The notes under the pieces are model-generated. The model worked only from the letters and a program-made list of their open reading frames with translations. It was not told the DNA's origin and made no database searches. 64,000 bases of DNA, taken from NCBI GenBank assembly GCA_964478945.1, contig CAYZJV010000005.1:18299-82298 (forward strand). The letters run 5' to 3'. The first letter of the stretch is position 1. The number at the start of each line of letters is the position of its first letter. The DNA is from CAYZJV01 sp964478945. GTDB taxonomy: Bacteria > Spirochaetota > Spirochaetia > Sphaerochaetales > Sphaerochaetaceae. Positions 1-8,293 of this stretch are shown here, piece after piece. A program made the translations under genes and the position numbers.

Positions 1-562
1 GATGGGCGATCATGATCGCACTGGAATGGTAGATCGCCTCCACTTCCCGCAAGCCATTGCTGGCCAAGGTGGCTCCGGTACTCACCAAATCACAGATGGC
101 ATCGGCAACTCCGATCGATGGGGTGATCTCGACCGATCCCGAGATCTCGTAGATACGGGCTTCGACCTTGGCCTCCCTCAGCTTCTTGGAGAGAATTCCC
201 GGATAGCTCGTAGCGATCCGCTTTCCTTCCAATGAGGCGAGTCCATCGTAGTGGAAGTCATTGGGAACCGCGATGGATAGACGACACTTCGAAAACCCCA
301 AGTCCTTGATCACATCGAGAGGAAGGTCCTGTTCATCGAATTCATTGCGTCCCACGATCCCGATATCGGCAACTCCATCCTGGACATAACGGGGAATGTC
401 GTCGTCCCTGAGGTAGAGGAATTCGATCGGGAAATTGTCGGCCTCCTCCTTGAGTAGACGGGAGTCGGAACCGAACCGTATGCCGCAATCGGTGATGATC
501 TTGAGTGACTTTTCACTCAAACGTCCGCTCTTTTGTACCGCGATCCTCAGGCGTGTTTCCAT
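1..562 (-). CDS. hisG: ATP phosphoribosyltransferase, 5' part (gene runs off the window)
   Basis: First enzyme of histidine synthesis: joins ATP and PRPP to give phosphoribosyl-ATP. The visible 187 residues begin METRLRIAVQKSGRLS and keep the family landmarks: DGVADIGIVG near residue 62, the conserved SYPGIL near 119, and the PRPP-binding stretch DAICDLVSTGATL at 154-166. The opening resembles the long, HisZ-independent form of enterobacterial HisG, but the C-terminal regulatory domain lies outside the window, so this cannot be settled. Start ATG at 560-562 has GGAGG 8 bases upstream. It lies directly behind a terminator and a His-rich leader peptide, so expression is expected to respond to charged tRNA-His. 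Probably the first gene of a his operon continuing off the left edge. Confidence 0.95.
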   Translation of the reverse strand, partial: METRLRIAVQKSGRLSEKSLKIITDCGIRFGSDSRLLKEEADNFPIEFLYLRDDDIPRYVQDGVADIGIVGRNEFDEQDLPLDVIKDLGFSKCRLSIAVPNDFHYDGLASLEGKRIATSYPGILSKKLREAKVEARIYEISGSVEITPSIGVADAICDLVSTGATLASNGLREVEAIYHSSAIMIAH

Positions 563-582
563 GTGTCATTCCTCCAAATAGC

Positions 583-607
583 AAAAAAGCTCCGCAAAAT
601 GCGGAGC
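583..607 (-). terminator. his operon attenuator terminator
   Basis: An 8-bp GC-rich stem (589-596 with 600-607) with a 3-base loop is followed on the minus strand by six T (588-583). It sits between the His leader peptide and hisG. The bases CGCATT (603-598, minus strand) can pair instead with AATGCG (637-632), giving an antiterminator that would break this stem. Confidence 0.93.
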
Positions 608-640
608 AGTACCTACAGGTTCCAATGCACACGCATTCCA

Positions 641-691
641 TCAGTTGTCCATATCGTGGTGATGGTGATGGTGTGCAATCATTCTTTTCAT
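641..691 (-). CDS. hisL: histidine operon leader peptide
   Basis: A 16-codon ORF encoding MKRMIAHHHHHHDMDN, ending in TGA at 643-641, immediately upstream of the attenuator terminator and hisG. Six consecutive His codons are the classical sensor of histidyl-tRNA charging: ribosome stalling here should favour the antiterminator. The His codons contain CCATCA (671-666 and 665-660), which can pair with TGATGG at 643-638, the expected segment 1:2 pause hairpin. There is no clear Shine-Dalgarno. The ATG lies 6 bases after a candidate -10 box, so translation may start on a leaderless transcript. Too short for normal gene callers. Confidence 0.9.
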   Translation of the reverse strand: MKRMIAHHHHHHDMDN

Positions 692-697
692 GCGTTG

Positions 698-726
698 AGC
701 CTATCGAACGACCTTGGAAGTGTCAA
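698..726 (-). promoter_or_regulatory. promoter of the his leader/hisG
   Basis: A perfect -35 TTGACA (726-721), a 17-base spacer and -10 TAGGCT (703-698). The -10 box ends 6 bases before the leader ATG at 691, so transcription would start at or next to the A of the ATG. Confidence 0.75.
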
Positions 727-730
727 TAGC

Positions 731-1315
731 TTACCGATCGTCCTCCACCTCGACATCCACGGCTTCCACTGTCGCTCCACCACGATTTCTGAATATGATC
801 GCAAGCAGTGCCAATGTAAGTCCTACAATGAGTACTGTGATTCCAAGAATCGTCACCAACAGATTCGCCACATCACGGGGAAAGAGGAACAACACCACCG
901 CGAACAAAAGCGATACGATACCTTCGGTCACCAATGGAGCTGCGGGAAATCCCGCCGATTTCACCGCAATCGAGTCGATGAACACCACCACGGCCGAAAG
1001 CACCAACTGGGCTCCCAGGATATAGATGATGGTGGTCCACACTGCTCCTCCCGTTGCCAATGGCATGATAATGGCGAGCGTGCCTACCACTATTCCCAAC
1101 ACTCCCTTCACAAGGGTAGTACCGTGGTTGAACTTGCCGAATGAATATTTCGGCATGGTCGCAAGGGAAATGATGCCGGTGACGAGCGCAAGTACTCCCA
1201 ATGCGATGACGAGAATCTGTTTGAACAGATCCTGTCGTGCCAGTATGAAGATTCCGATAATGACCACCAGGATGGCGATGACCAGTTGCACAATCCAACG
1301 GCCTTTGACTTTCAT
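731..1315 (-). CDS. DUF308/HdeD-like multi-spanning membrane protein
   Basis: A 194-residue, very hydrophobic protein with about six predicted membrane helices in pairs (for example VQLVIAILVVIIGIFILA near the N-terminus). A short acidic cytoplasmic tail ends VDVEVEDDR. The arrangement fits the HdeD/DUF308 membrane family, whose molecular role is largely unknown outside acid resistance in E. coli. Start ATG at 1313-1315 has GGAGG 7 bases upstream; longer in-frame starts run back into the promoter region and are unlikely. It is transcribed toward hisG with no terminator visible in between, but the his promoter is separate. A 5' UTR hairpin lies at 1335-1360. Confidence 0.8.
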   Translation of the reverse strand: MKVKGRWIVQLVIAILVVIIGIFILARQDLFKQILVIALGVLALVTGIISLATMPKYSFGKFNHGTTLVKGVLGIVVGTLAIIMPLATGGAVWTTIIYILGAQLVLSAVVVFIDSIAVKSAGFPAAPLVTEGIVSLLFAVVLFLFPRDVANLLVTILGITVLIVGLTLALLAIIFRNRGGATVEAVDVEVEDDR

Positions 1316-1334
1316 ATGGGTTCCTCCTGCGAAA

Positions 1335-1360
1335 CGGGAGACGTTGCACTCGATCTCCCG
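1335..1360 (-). other. hairpin in the 5' UTR of the HdeD-like gene
   Basis: Perfect 7-bp inverted repeat CGGGAGA / TCTCCCG with a 12-base loop, just upstream of the GGAGG ribosome binding site of the gene starting at 1315. The TCTCC arm could also pair with that GGAGG, so alternative structures are possible. No function is shown. Confidence 0.5.
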
Positions 1361-1372
1361 ACTCGCTATAGT
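1344..1372 (+). promoter_or_regulatory. promoter of the YjjG-like gene
   Basis: TTGCAC (1344-1349), a 17-base spacer and TATAGT (1367-1372), placing the transcript start about 35 bases before the ATG at 1414. The complementary strand carries TATAGC at 1370-1365, a possible -10 for the divergent HdeD-like gene, so the two promoters would overlap. Confidence 0.6.
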
Positions 1373-1413
1373 GGCAGTATCACCTTTTTCCACGACGATG
1401 TAAAGGAAATGCA

Positions 1414-2133
1414 ATGTACGATCATCTCTTCTTCGATGCGGACGGAACTCTTTTCGATTTCATGGCAGCCGAACGGTGGGCCCTTTCAAGAGTCTTCAAC
1501 GAGGTGGGAATACCCGCCAACGACGACTCTCTGGCTACCTATAGTCGCATAAACAACGGCATATGGCTCGAATTCGAGCAGGGGATCATCGGTATGACCG
1601 AGTTGAAGACCGAACGTTTCAGGCGTTTCTTCACCCGTTATGGAGTATCGGGCAATCCTCACGCAACCGCCCATAGATACACTGAAATCCTCGGAGAATC
1701 GAGCCACCTGTATGACGATGCGATCGAGGTGCTCGATGCAATTGAAAAGAGGGGTATTCCGATGTCGCTCATCACCAATGGCATCTCCACTGTGCAGAGG
1801 GGGAGATTGGAGGCCACCGGTACCCGCCACTACTTCATGGCCATCATCATCAGTGAAGAGATAGGAATCCAGAAACCCCACCCCGACTATTTCAAAAAAG
1901 CCAAGGAATTGGTGGTTGCGGCAGGTGGCAGCGCCGATCATCCCCTGATTATCGGCGACAGTCCCACCAGCGATATCAAAGGGGGCTTGGATTCGGGAAT
2001 AGACACCTGCTGGGTGAATCGTTTCTCCATGGAGAAGGATCCTGAACTACCCGCGACGTACGAGATAACCCGACTGGAGGAGTTATTGGGGATCCTGGAC
2101 GATCTCAACCAACTCCACATCAAAGATAAGTAG
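1414..2133 (+). CDS. yjjG: HAD-family nucleotidase, YjjG type
   Basis: A 239-residue haloacid-dehalogenase-fold phosphatase. Motif I is DADGT with nucleophile D8 and acid D10; motif II is LITNG near 115; a Lys lies in QKPHP near 152; motif IV GDSPTSD is near 181. The overall pattern, including NNGIWLEFEQG in the cap, matches YjjG, which dephosphorylates UMP, dUMP, dTMP and non-canonical pyrimidine nucleotides (house-cleaning). AAAGGA stands 6 bases before the ATG. The last 51 bases overlap the end of the convergent FKBP gene. A generic HAD phosphatase with another substrate cannot be excluded. Confidence 0.85.
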   Translation: MYDHLFFDADGTLFDFMAAERWALSRVFNEVGIPANDDSLATYSRINNGIWLEFEQGIIGMTELKTERFRRFFTRYGVSGNPHATAHRYTEILGESSHLYDDAIEVLDAIEKRGIPMSLITNGISTVQRGRLEATGTRHYFMAIIISEEIGIQKPHPDYFKKAKELVVAAGGSADHPLIIGDSPTSDIKGGLDSGIDTCWVNRFSMEKDPELPATYEITRLEELLGILDDLNQLHIKDK

Positions 2134-2934
2134 TGTGTTCGGCTCTATCCTGGTGGAACCCTCCGCACCATATCCCAGATCAGGGTGCACATAGAATCTG
2201 AAACGAGAACCCACGGGCATCAACAGCAGCCCTTCGCGAAAGCCCGGTATCATGGAGGAAAGGTCGAATGTACTCGGGATCCCCCGAATCGAAGCATCAC
2301 CTTCCCTGCCATCGAGATAGGTCAAGCGATAGTTCACCCGTACGGTATCTTGTTCCGAAGGCTTCTCTCCTTCGGAGTCCTCCACGACTTCATATTGCAG
2401 CCCACTGGCAGTGGTCACCACACCTTCCCGTTTTCCGTTCACCGCAAGGAAACTCTCCGCATCCTCCAAGTTCTTCTGCGCCAGCTCTTCCAAACGACGC
2501 GCTGCTTCGGTGATCAATTTGTCCTGATACTCATAGAGCACGGTATTCATCATACTCTCATCGATGAGGGGAACGGCCTCCAGACCGGCGTCATAGGCTC
2601 CACGTGCGAAATAGAGGGGATCGAGGTCCTGGACATCCCGCATCGCGGTCGCCATCAACAAATATCCATAGGTATAACTGAATCGTTGATCCAAGGTCTC
2701 GGGTTCGGGAAGCTGTTCCATCACCGATGGTGTCGGTTCATCGGACTCCACCACAGGAGCCGGTTCCGAAACCTCGGGCACGATATCCACCGGTTGTACG
2801 ATTGTATTGGGTGTCGCCTCTTCACGAGGTAATTCCCGAGCTCCACATCCCACCGACACCAGTATGCTGTAGGTCAACAAGACCACTAGGGGAAACAGAT
2901 GAACAGGAATTCTTCTATTCAACCGATCGACCAT
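2083..2934 (-). CDS. FKBP-type peptidyl-prolyl isomerase, predicted lipoprotein
   Basis: A 283-residue protein. A hydrophobic N-terminal signal ends in SVGC near residue 30, a relaxed spirochaete-style lipobox. A low-complexity Pro/Glu linker (about 35-85) follows, then a helical region like the dimerisation part of Mip/FkpA/FklB (about 85-170), then one FKBP domain from VVTTASGLQYEV to the C-terminus. The domain keeps MIPGFREGLLLMPVGSRFRFYVHPDLGYG. It should assist proline isomerisation and folding of exported proteins at the membrane. The 3' end overlaps the convergent nucleotidase by 51 bases. The 154-base gap to the next gene upstream holds no ORF I trust. Confidence 0.9.
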   Translation of the reverse strand: MVDRLNRRIPVHLFPLVVLLTYSILVSVGCGARELPREEATPNTIVQPVDIVPEVSEPAPVVESDEPTPSVMEQLPEPETLDQRFSYTYGYLLMATAMRDVQDLDPLYFARGAYDAGLEAVPLIDESMMNTVLYEYQDKLITEAARRLEELAQKNLEDAESFLAVNGKREGVVTTASGLQYEVVEDSEGEKPSEQDTVRVNYRLTYLDGREGDASIRGIPSTFDLSSMIPGFREGLLLMPVGSRFRFYVHPDLGYGAEGSTRIEPNTLLIFDVELVEIVQDPQ

Positions 2935-3088
2935 GCATCCACATCCTTTCCCCCAACCCCATTCACTGATGGTAAACGTAAAGTCGGTATACGTCCACCA
3001 TAAAATGAAAGGATTGCACTTCTTTACCTATAGAGCTGCGTTTGGGATATGCATCGTGCATCAGGTGATTGTCGCTCCTCCGTTGGAG

Positions 3089-3613
3089 CTATCGATCGAA
3101 CACCGATTTCCCAGTCGAATCCATTCCCACGATAACCGGAAAATCGGCAATCTCCAGCCTCACAAGCGCCTCGGGACCCAATTCTTCGAAGGCAACCGTC
3201 TCCATCACAAGAACCTTGGATGCATAGAGAGCTCCGCAGCCGCCGAACGCTACGAAATAGAGCCCCCGGTGTCGCCGTATCGCATCTGAAACCGCAATCG
3301 AGCGAGGCCCTTTGCCGATGGTGGCCACAAGCCCCGCATCCATGAGTGTGGGAGTGAAGGGATCCATCCTTGATGAGGTGGTGGGGCCACAGGAACCGAT
3401 GACCTTTCCTTCAGGGGTAGCGGCAGGACCCATGTAGTAGATGGTTTCACCTTGTAGGGACACCGGCAATGGAGCACCTGCGGCCAACAATTCGGTCAAT
3501 TTTCTGTGGACCTGATCCCTTCCGACCAGAAGTGTACCGTAAAGGGCCACCCGATCGTAGGCATGCAGTGATTCGATCGTAGGACGATCCAACGGAAGCT
3601 CCACTCTACGCAT
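3089..3613 (-). CDS. fumB: class I fumarate hydratase, beta subunit
   Basis: A 174-residue protein homologous to the C-terminal half of class I fumarases (and to TtdB). It keeps GSCGPTTSSRMDPFTP and the later FVAFGGCGALYA. With the alpha subunit it should hydrate fumarate to malate reversibly using an oxygen-sensitive 4Fe-4S cluster. The start overlaps the end of the alpha-subunit gene by 8 bases, typical translational coupling. L-tartrate dehydratase is the main alternative; nothing nearby points to tartrate. Last gene of the long minus-strand run starting at glpK; a short stem (3074-3089) without a T-run overlaps its stop codon. Confidence 0.88.
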   Translation of the reverse strand: MRRVELPLDRPTIESLHAYDRVALYGTLLVGRDQVHRKLTELLAAGAPLPVSLQGETIYYMGPAATPEGKVIGSCGPTTSSRMDPFTPTLMDAGLVATIGKGPRSIAVSDAIRRHRGLYFVAFGGCGALYASKVLVMETVAFEELGPEALVRLEIADFPVIVGMDSTGKSVFDR

Positions 3614-4514
3614 GTTCTCCTCCCTCGATTTCCACTACGGCCTTCCTGTCGGCCCAACAACTGATGGAGATTGCCAAAGGGAGTCCCGCGATATGGGTCG
3701 GTTCATATTCCACAGCCACCGCCAATGCGGTGAAGGGTCCACCAAATCCTCCAGGTCCGACATGGGTATCGTTCACCGCCCGTTCCATCCTTTGCTCCAA
3801 TGCGGCATAGCGTGGATCCGGATGGGGCTCTCCCACCGGTCTGCACAACGCTCTCTTGGAAAGTTGGCCTGCCCGTTCAGCGGTTCCGCCAAGTCCTACT
3901 CCGACTACAATCGGAGGACAGGGCTTTCCTCCCGCCGACTGTACCGCACGTACCACGGCTTCGAGCACTTGCTCCTCCTGTGCAGTCGGGTTCAGCATAT
4001 GTAGGGAGGAACAGTTTTCACTTCCGAATCCTTTCAACATTGCCCGTATCGTGATCCCTCCTGTTGGTTTGGTGAACCAATGGATCACCGGGGGAAGGTT
4101 TGTGCCGGTATTTTTTCGTTCGAACAGCGGTTCAAAGACCACCGAGTTTCTAAAATTGCCTATCTTGACCGCTTCTTGTACACTTCTATGCAAAATCTGC
4201 TCGATCATATGCATTCCAAAGGGTGCTTTGGGACCCATTTCCACAAAGAAGACCACCATGCCGGTGTCTTGGCACATGGGCAATCGGGTCTTCCCCGACA
4301 GTTCCAGATTCTCTCGAATCATCGCCAACACATCCGCTGAAGCTGCATAGGAGTCCCTACGTGGATCATCATCGGACAATCGACGCAACTCCAAATTGGT
4401 TTGTTCTTCCATCGCTTCCAATTTGCTTACCAAAGAGGGTTCCAGATGGGTTGCCGCATGCAACAACGCATCACGCACCTTGTGTTGCACATATTCAATT
4501 GTCGGTGTCGCCAT
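3606..4514 (-). CDS. fumA: class I fumarate hydratase, alpha subunit
   Basis: A 302-residue subunit carrying the 4Fe-4S active site. Candidate cluster cysteines are in LPMCQDTGMVV (about 80), GSENCSSLHML (about 186) and GGKPCPPIVVGVGLGG (about 200). The length equals the known two-subunit fumarase/tartrate dehydratase alpha chains. AGGAGG lies 5 bases before the ATG. It overlaps the VanZ-like gene upstream by 20 bases and the beta subunit downstream by 8. The split alpha/beta form is usual in anaerobes. Confidence 0.9.
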   Translation of the reverse strand: MATPTIEYVQHKVRDALLHAATHLEPSLVSKLEAMEEQTNLELRRLSDDDPRRDSYAASADVLAMIRENLELSGKTRLPMCQDTGMVVFFVEMGPKAPFGMHMIEQILHRSVQEAVKIGNFRNSVVFEPLFERKNTGTNLPPVIHWFTKPTGGITIRAMLKGFGSENCSSLHMLNPTAQEEQVLEAVVRAVQSAGGKPCPPIVVGVGLGGTAERAGQLSKRALCRPVGEPHPDPRYAALEQRMERAVNDTHVGPGGFGGPFTALAVAVEYEPTHIAGLPLAISISCWADRKAVVEIEGGEHA

Positions 4515-4950
4515 GTAATCCTCCTCGTCCTTCGAGAGATAGGGCTATGCCCATGGAGATGAGTGCGAATAGTATCCCCACCAAAGTTCCGACCACTTCC
4601 GCTACAATATCGAGCATTTCGAAGCTTCTGCCGAAGAACGGTTGCACGATTTCGATGATTGTCCCCAATACTATCGAGATGCCCAAAACCAAGGGAACCC
4701 TCCACCCGTTCTCCTTGAGCATTGAAGTGAATGATGTGGGGACATGGCGACCGGAGAGGGCGAATTGGAGAAAACATCCCAAGGCGGTATAGGCAAGCGC
4801 ATGTGCTCCCTTGTCGCCTATGAGGGGATACCATGTGGTTGAAGAGAGGTTCTCACCAGGGGTAAGACTCAAGATGGTGATGGTCAACATAACCACAGGA
4901 GTGAGCACCATCCCCAATATTCGGGTGTATCGATAGGCATGTAGCGTCAT
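4495..4950 (-). CDS. VanZ-like membrane protein
   Basis: A 151-residue membrane protein with four predicted helices and the VanZ-family signatures DKGAHALAYTALG (about 45-58) and EIVQPFFGRSFEMLDIVAEVVG (about 101-122). VanZ homologues are linked to teicoplanin resistance in a few bacteria, but most have no known function. GGAG stands 7 bases before the ATG. It overlaps the radical SAM gene upstream by 4 bases and fumA by 20, so it belongs to the same transcript. Confidence 0.85.
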   Translation of the reverse strand: MTLHAYRYTRILGMVLTPVVMLTITILSLTPGENLSSTTWYPLIGDKGAHALAYTALGCFLQFALSGRHVPTSFTSMLKENGWRVPLVLGISIVLGTIIEIVQPFFGRSFEMLDIVAEVVGTLVGILFALISMGIALSLEGRGGLHGDTDN

Positions 4951-5945
4951 GACAAGTCTCCTTGCGTGATGTCGAGCAGGTCCATATGGGTTCGTAATTC
5001 GGAAAGGAAAATATTCTTGTCACCGAAGTCACGTGGAGCGGCCAAACGGTGGGAAGGAGTATCGCTTGTGAACCTTTGGATCACGATGTTGGATGGGATG
5101 TGGCGCAGCAGCAGCACAGTGTTCGCCAGATGTTCGGCTCTTGTGGAGATATGGAACCGAGATTCCCTATACATCTCGTACAGGCGGGTTCCTGCCACCA
5201 CGTGCAGGTTGTGGATCTTGAGCGCCTCCACCTTGGTGCTTGCGATCACATCGGCCGTCTTGAGAATATGGGATTCCTTTTCAAAGGGAAATCCAAGGAT
5301 CACATGTGTACACACTTCAAGTCCCGCCGCATGTAAGCGTTCGGTCGCATCACGATACCCCTCCACCGTATGCCCTCTTCCTATCCATCGAAGGGTTTCG
5401 TCGTTTCCACTCTGCAAGCCCAATTCAACCCATACGGCATCCACACGATCCTTATAGGAGGCGAGCAGTTCCACCACTTTGTTGTCGAGACAATCGGGTC
5501 GGGTACTGATGATGAGCTCCCTGTAGTCCCCTGTGGATAGCGCATGGTCGTACAATGCCTGCAACACATCCAAGGAGTCGTAGGTATTGGTGAATGCTTG
5601 GAAATAGATGCTGCGGGCACTGCCTGGATAGCGTTCATCGAGGAATTTCGTTCCACGGGCGATCTGTTTTGTAAGGGAGGCCTTGCGCTCTTCAAGCGCT
5701 AGTGGTGCAAAGTCATCCGCCACATCATCGATATTCTCTACAAACGCGCTCTTTCTGGTATAGCCACTCTCTTGTTTTCGCTGGTAGGCGGCCGACGATC
5801 CCTTGGCATCGCAATAGATGCACCCACCGGTTCTCCCAGCGTTTCTGTTGGGACAGGTAAACCCACCATCGACACCAATTCTGTAGACAGGTTGTCCATA
5901 CCGTTCGATAAGGTATGTTTTGTAGGAACGCCATCGTTCGGTCAT
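4947..5945 (-). CDS. radical SAM protein, TIGR01212 (YhcC) family
   Basis: A 332-residue protein with the unusual long cluster-binding spacing TCPNRNAGRTGGCIYC near residues 29-45, diagnostic of the TIGR01212/YhcC group of radical SAM enzymes rather than the usual CxxxCxxC. Further SAM-barrel motifs include VELGLQSGNDETL and THVILGFPFE. The family is widespread; the substrate is not firmly established to my knowledge. The ATG overlaps the last base of the patatin stop codon, with GGAGG 7 bases upstream inside that gene. Confidence 0.9.
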   Translation of the reverse strand: MTERWRSYKTYLIERYGQPVYRIGVDGGFTCPNRNAGRTGGCIYCDAKGSSAAYQRKQESGYTRKSAFVENIDDVADDFAPLALEERKASLTKQIARGTKFLDERYPGSARSIYFQAFTNTYDSLDVLQALYDHALSTGDYRELIISTRPDCLDNKVVELLASYKDRVDAVWVELGLQSGNDETLRWIGRGHTVEGYRDATERLHAAGLEVCTHVILGFPFEKESHILKTADVIASTKVEALKIHNLHVVAGTRLYEMYRESRFHISTRAEHLANTVLLLRHIPSNIVIQRFTSDTPSHRLAAPRDFGDKNIFLSELRTHMDLLDITQGDLS

Positions 5946-8293
5946 CAGAGTACCTCCAGAAAGAGGGCAACCCTGAGGTTGGAATCCAATGCCATCCCAA
6001 ACAGCAAGTCGATATTCGGGGTGGCAAGGCCAAGGGCCAGCGAACCTGATAATTCGACAGAGGAGAGCGACGAAAACGGAGTTCCATGATTTCCATCGAA
6101 CAACTCGGTAGGGTTCAGCAATGTATCGACCGTATCTCCTCTTGAGGAGAGTGTGAACATGGATTGAAGCAACAATGAGGGGCTTTGGTCGGAAAAACGA
6201 TGCAGATGCTTCACTCTTGCGATCACCATATCATCCACCAGCGTCAATCCGGAATAGGTGGGAACTCCCCTCGATCCTCCATATTCCAGGAACGATTCCT
6301 TCCTGGAGTAGGATACGTGGGAAGACCCGGCATGCAAATCGACCCAAATCACATCGCTTTTTCCGAGAGGAAACACCTTCTGCACCCGTCCCTCAAGTCT
6401 GTAACCAAAGGGATCCTCGATTTCCGCAAGAATAGAAAAGTCGTACCGAAATCCTTCGATTGGGAAAAAACGGTAGGGGATGGTGCTGTAGACACCATCG
6501 AAACGGATCGATGTGAACAACGCCTCCTCGGCGACCACCTCTTGTCCGTACCAAAGATATTCCATATCAAGGGACAATCGGTACAAGGCTTCACCACTCG
6601 AACGGAATTGCCCGAATACTTGGGTACCCACCATCCTGTCACGATCATCCGTCCCCGACAAATCGTAGCGCAGATTCAGGGGATGGATGCCTCCGAACGC
6701 ATAGGCGAGTTCCAACCCGACATCGAACCGAGGAAGGAGGGCATACTCCAATCGGGTAGAGACTGTGGTGGAGTCGTTGCTTTCCAACACCACTTGGAGC
6801 GTGATCGCGGGATCGAGGAATTTTCGATTGGTGTAGCGAAATGAAAAATCGGGAAGAAAGCGAAATCGCGGGGTTTCCCCAGGGTCGGCGACCATGGAGA
6901 ATGATCCGGAGATTCCAGCTGCGATGGAAGAACTCTTGGGTCCAAAGCGACGCGTGAGTACTTCAAGGTTTCCCCACACACTATCCGAATTTCCGATATA
7001 CACATCGGTGTAATCATAAGTAACCGTGGCATATCCTTGAGAATTGCGCAATTCATCGAACAAGGAGTTCAATTGGCGTTTTCTTACCGTGTCCAAGGGG
7101 AGTCCGACAAATTGTGAGAAGCTCTCAAGATCGAAATTCCCATCACCGTACGTGTGGATTCCCACCGAGCGATGGGACACCGAGCCCACATGGACATCGG
7201 GGAGACCAAAATAGGGTCCGTAACGATTGGGGTCCCGTACTTCCAAGGATCGTGAGAGTGCGATCTCCTGGGTAAGATAATGGATATCCTCGGCATGCTC
7301 TCGAGCCGCTTCTTCCCCCACCGCAAGAATTCCTTCGACTTCGACGAAATCGAGTATGCCATAATCGACCAACTGTGGCTGCACCAACATGTCGGCGTCC
7401 TTGCTCTGGTCCACCACCGTATTTTTGGTGAGGATCACGATCAATTGGGAAAGCACATCGGTGAGCGATTCGAGTTCTTCGGCCGCTATCTGGTAATCGA
7501 CCGCATTCACATCCACGGCGATGACAATGTCGGCTCCCATCCGATGTGCGAGATCGACAGGCATGTTGTCCACCAAGCCACCGTCGACGATCAAACGATC
7601 ATTCGCTGGATAAGGGGTGAATACCACAGGAATGGAAATGCTCGATCTGATCGCGGTTACCAATGAACCCGAAGAGAACACCACCCTTTCTCCTGTGACC
7701 AGATCGGTCCCGATACAGCGGAAGGGAATCGCCAATTGATCGAAATCATCTATCCACGCTACCCGGGAGAGGGAATCGTTGAGCATCTGAAGGATTCTTT
7801 GATCACCCACCACACCGGATACATTCCCCAATCCACCGCTATCGAAACCAAGGAGGAACAAGTTGTCCCGATCCCTTCTTAGTGGTGAAGGATCGGTCTG
7901 CAATGGAGGTGAGGCCGAGAGTGCGAACAGTTGCACCATATCATAGGAATCGATAAGCCGCCGCATATCACCGGGAGAATATCCAGCGGCGTACAGCCCT
8001 CCCACGAGACTTCCCATACTGGTACCCAACACCAGATCCACAGGAATACCCGCCCGTTCTAACGCTTCGATGACGGGGATATGGGCGAAGCCACGTGCAC
8101 CACCGCCTGAGAGGACCAAGGCCACTTTGGGATACCCGGACTCTTGTGAGGAACGTTTCCCATACGCGGTCACACCGATCGTTTCGTCTCCCAAGACAAT
8201 GGTTTTGGTGGTTTCACCGAACAATGATGTCGAAAGACTCAGCAGAATGAGGATTACCGCAAATATCCGTGTGCGCCGGCCATCACGCTTCAT
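5945..8293 (-). CDS. patatin-like phospholipase with C-terminal outer-membrane barrel
   Basis: About 782 residues. A signal peptide (about 1-26) precedes a patatin domain with GGGARG (63-68), the nucleophile elbow GTSMG (Ser92) and the Asp motif VDGGLVDNMPVD near 245. A POTRA-like linker (SVGIHTYGDGNFD onward) and roughly 350 residues of alternating beta-strand pattern ending at a hydrophobic C-terminus follow. This is the layout of PlpD-type (type Vd) autotransporters and RssA-like lipases. It should hydrolyse membrane lipids at or outside the cell surface. ATG codons at 8291-8293 and 8294-8296 both fit; the gene overlaps the end of fmt by 11-14 bases and lacks a strong Shine-Dalgarno. Longer in-frame starts inside fmt are unlikely. 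Confidence 0.85.
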   Translation of the reverse strand: MKRDGRRTRIFAVILILLSLSTSLFGETTKTIVLGDETIGVTAYGKRSSQESGYPKVALVLSGGGARGFAHIPVIEALERAGIPVDLVLGTSMGSLVGGLYAAGYSPGDMRRLIDSYDMVQLFALSASPPLQTDPSPLRRDRDNLFLLGFDSGGLGNVSGVVGDQRILQMLNDSLSRVAWIDDFDQLAIPFRCIGTDLVTGERVVFSSGSLVTAIRSSISIPVVFTPYPANDRLIVDGGLVDNMPVDLAHRMGADIVIAVDVNAVDYQIAAEELESLTDVLSQLIVILTKNTVVDQSKDADMLVQPQLVDYGILDFVEVEGILAVGEEAAREHAEDIHYLTQEIALSRSLEVRDPNRYGPYFGLPDVHVGSVSHRSVGIHTYGDGNFDLESFSQFVGLPLDTVRKRQLNSLFDELRNSQGYATVTYDYTDVYIGNSDSVWGNLEVLTRRFGPKSSSIAAGISGSFSMVADPGETPRFRFLPDFSFRYTNRKFLDPAITLQVVLESNDSTTVSTRLEYALLPRFDVGLELAYAFGGIHPLNLRYDLSGTDDRDRMVGTQVFGQFRSSGEALYRLSLDMEYLWYGQEVVAEEALFTSIRFDGVYSTIPYRFFPIEGFRYDFSILAEIEDPFGYRLEGRVQKVFPLGKSDVIWVDLHAGSSHVSYSRKESFLEYGGSRGVPTYSGLTLVDDMVIARVKHLHRFSDQSPSLLLQSMFTLSSRGDTVDTLLNPTELFDGNHGTPFSSLSSVELSGSLALGLATPNIDLLFGMALDSNLRVALFLEVL

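Noticed and set aside
660..671. CACCAT-type repeat read as a simple-sequence repeat
   Set aside because: It is explained as the His-codon run of the his leader peptide.
533..1144. A 203-codon plus-strand frame across the his leader region and the HdeD-like gene
   Set aside because: It crosses the attenuator, promoter and a membrane-protein gene on the other strand; composition is that of a shadow.
3074..3089. Small inverted repeat at the end of fumB as a terminator
   Set aside because: Only a 5-bp stem and no T-run on the minus strand; at most a weak 3' structure.
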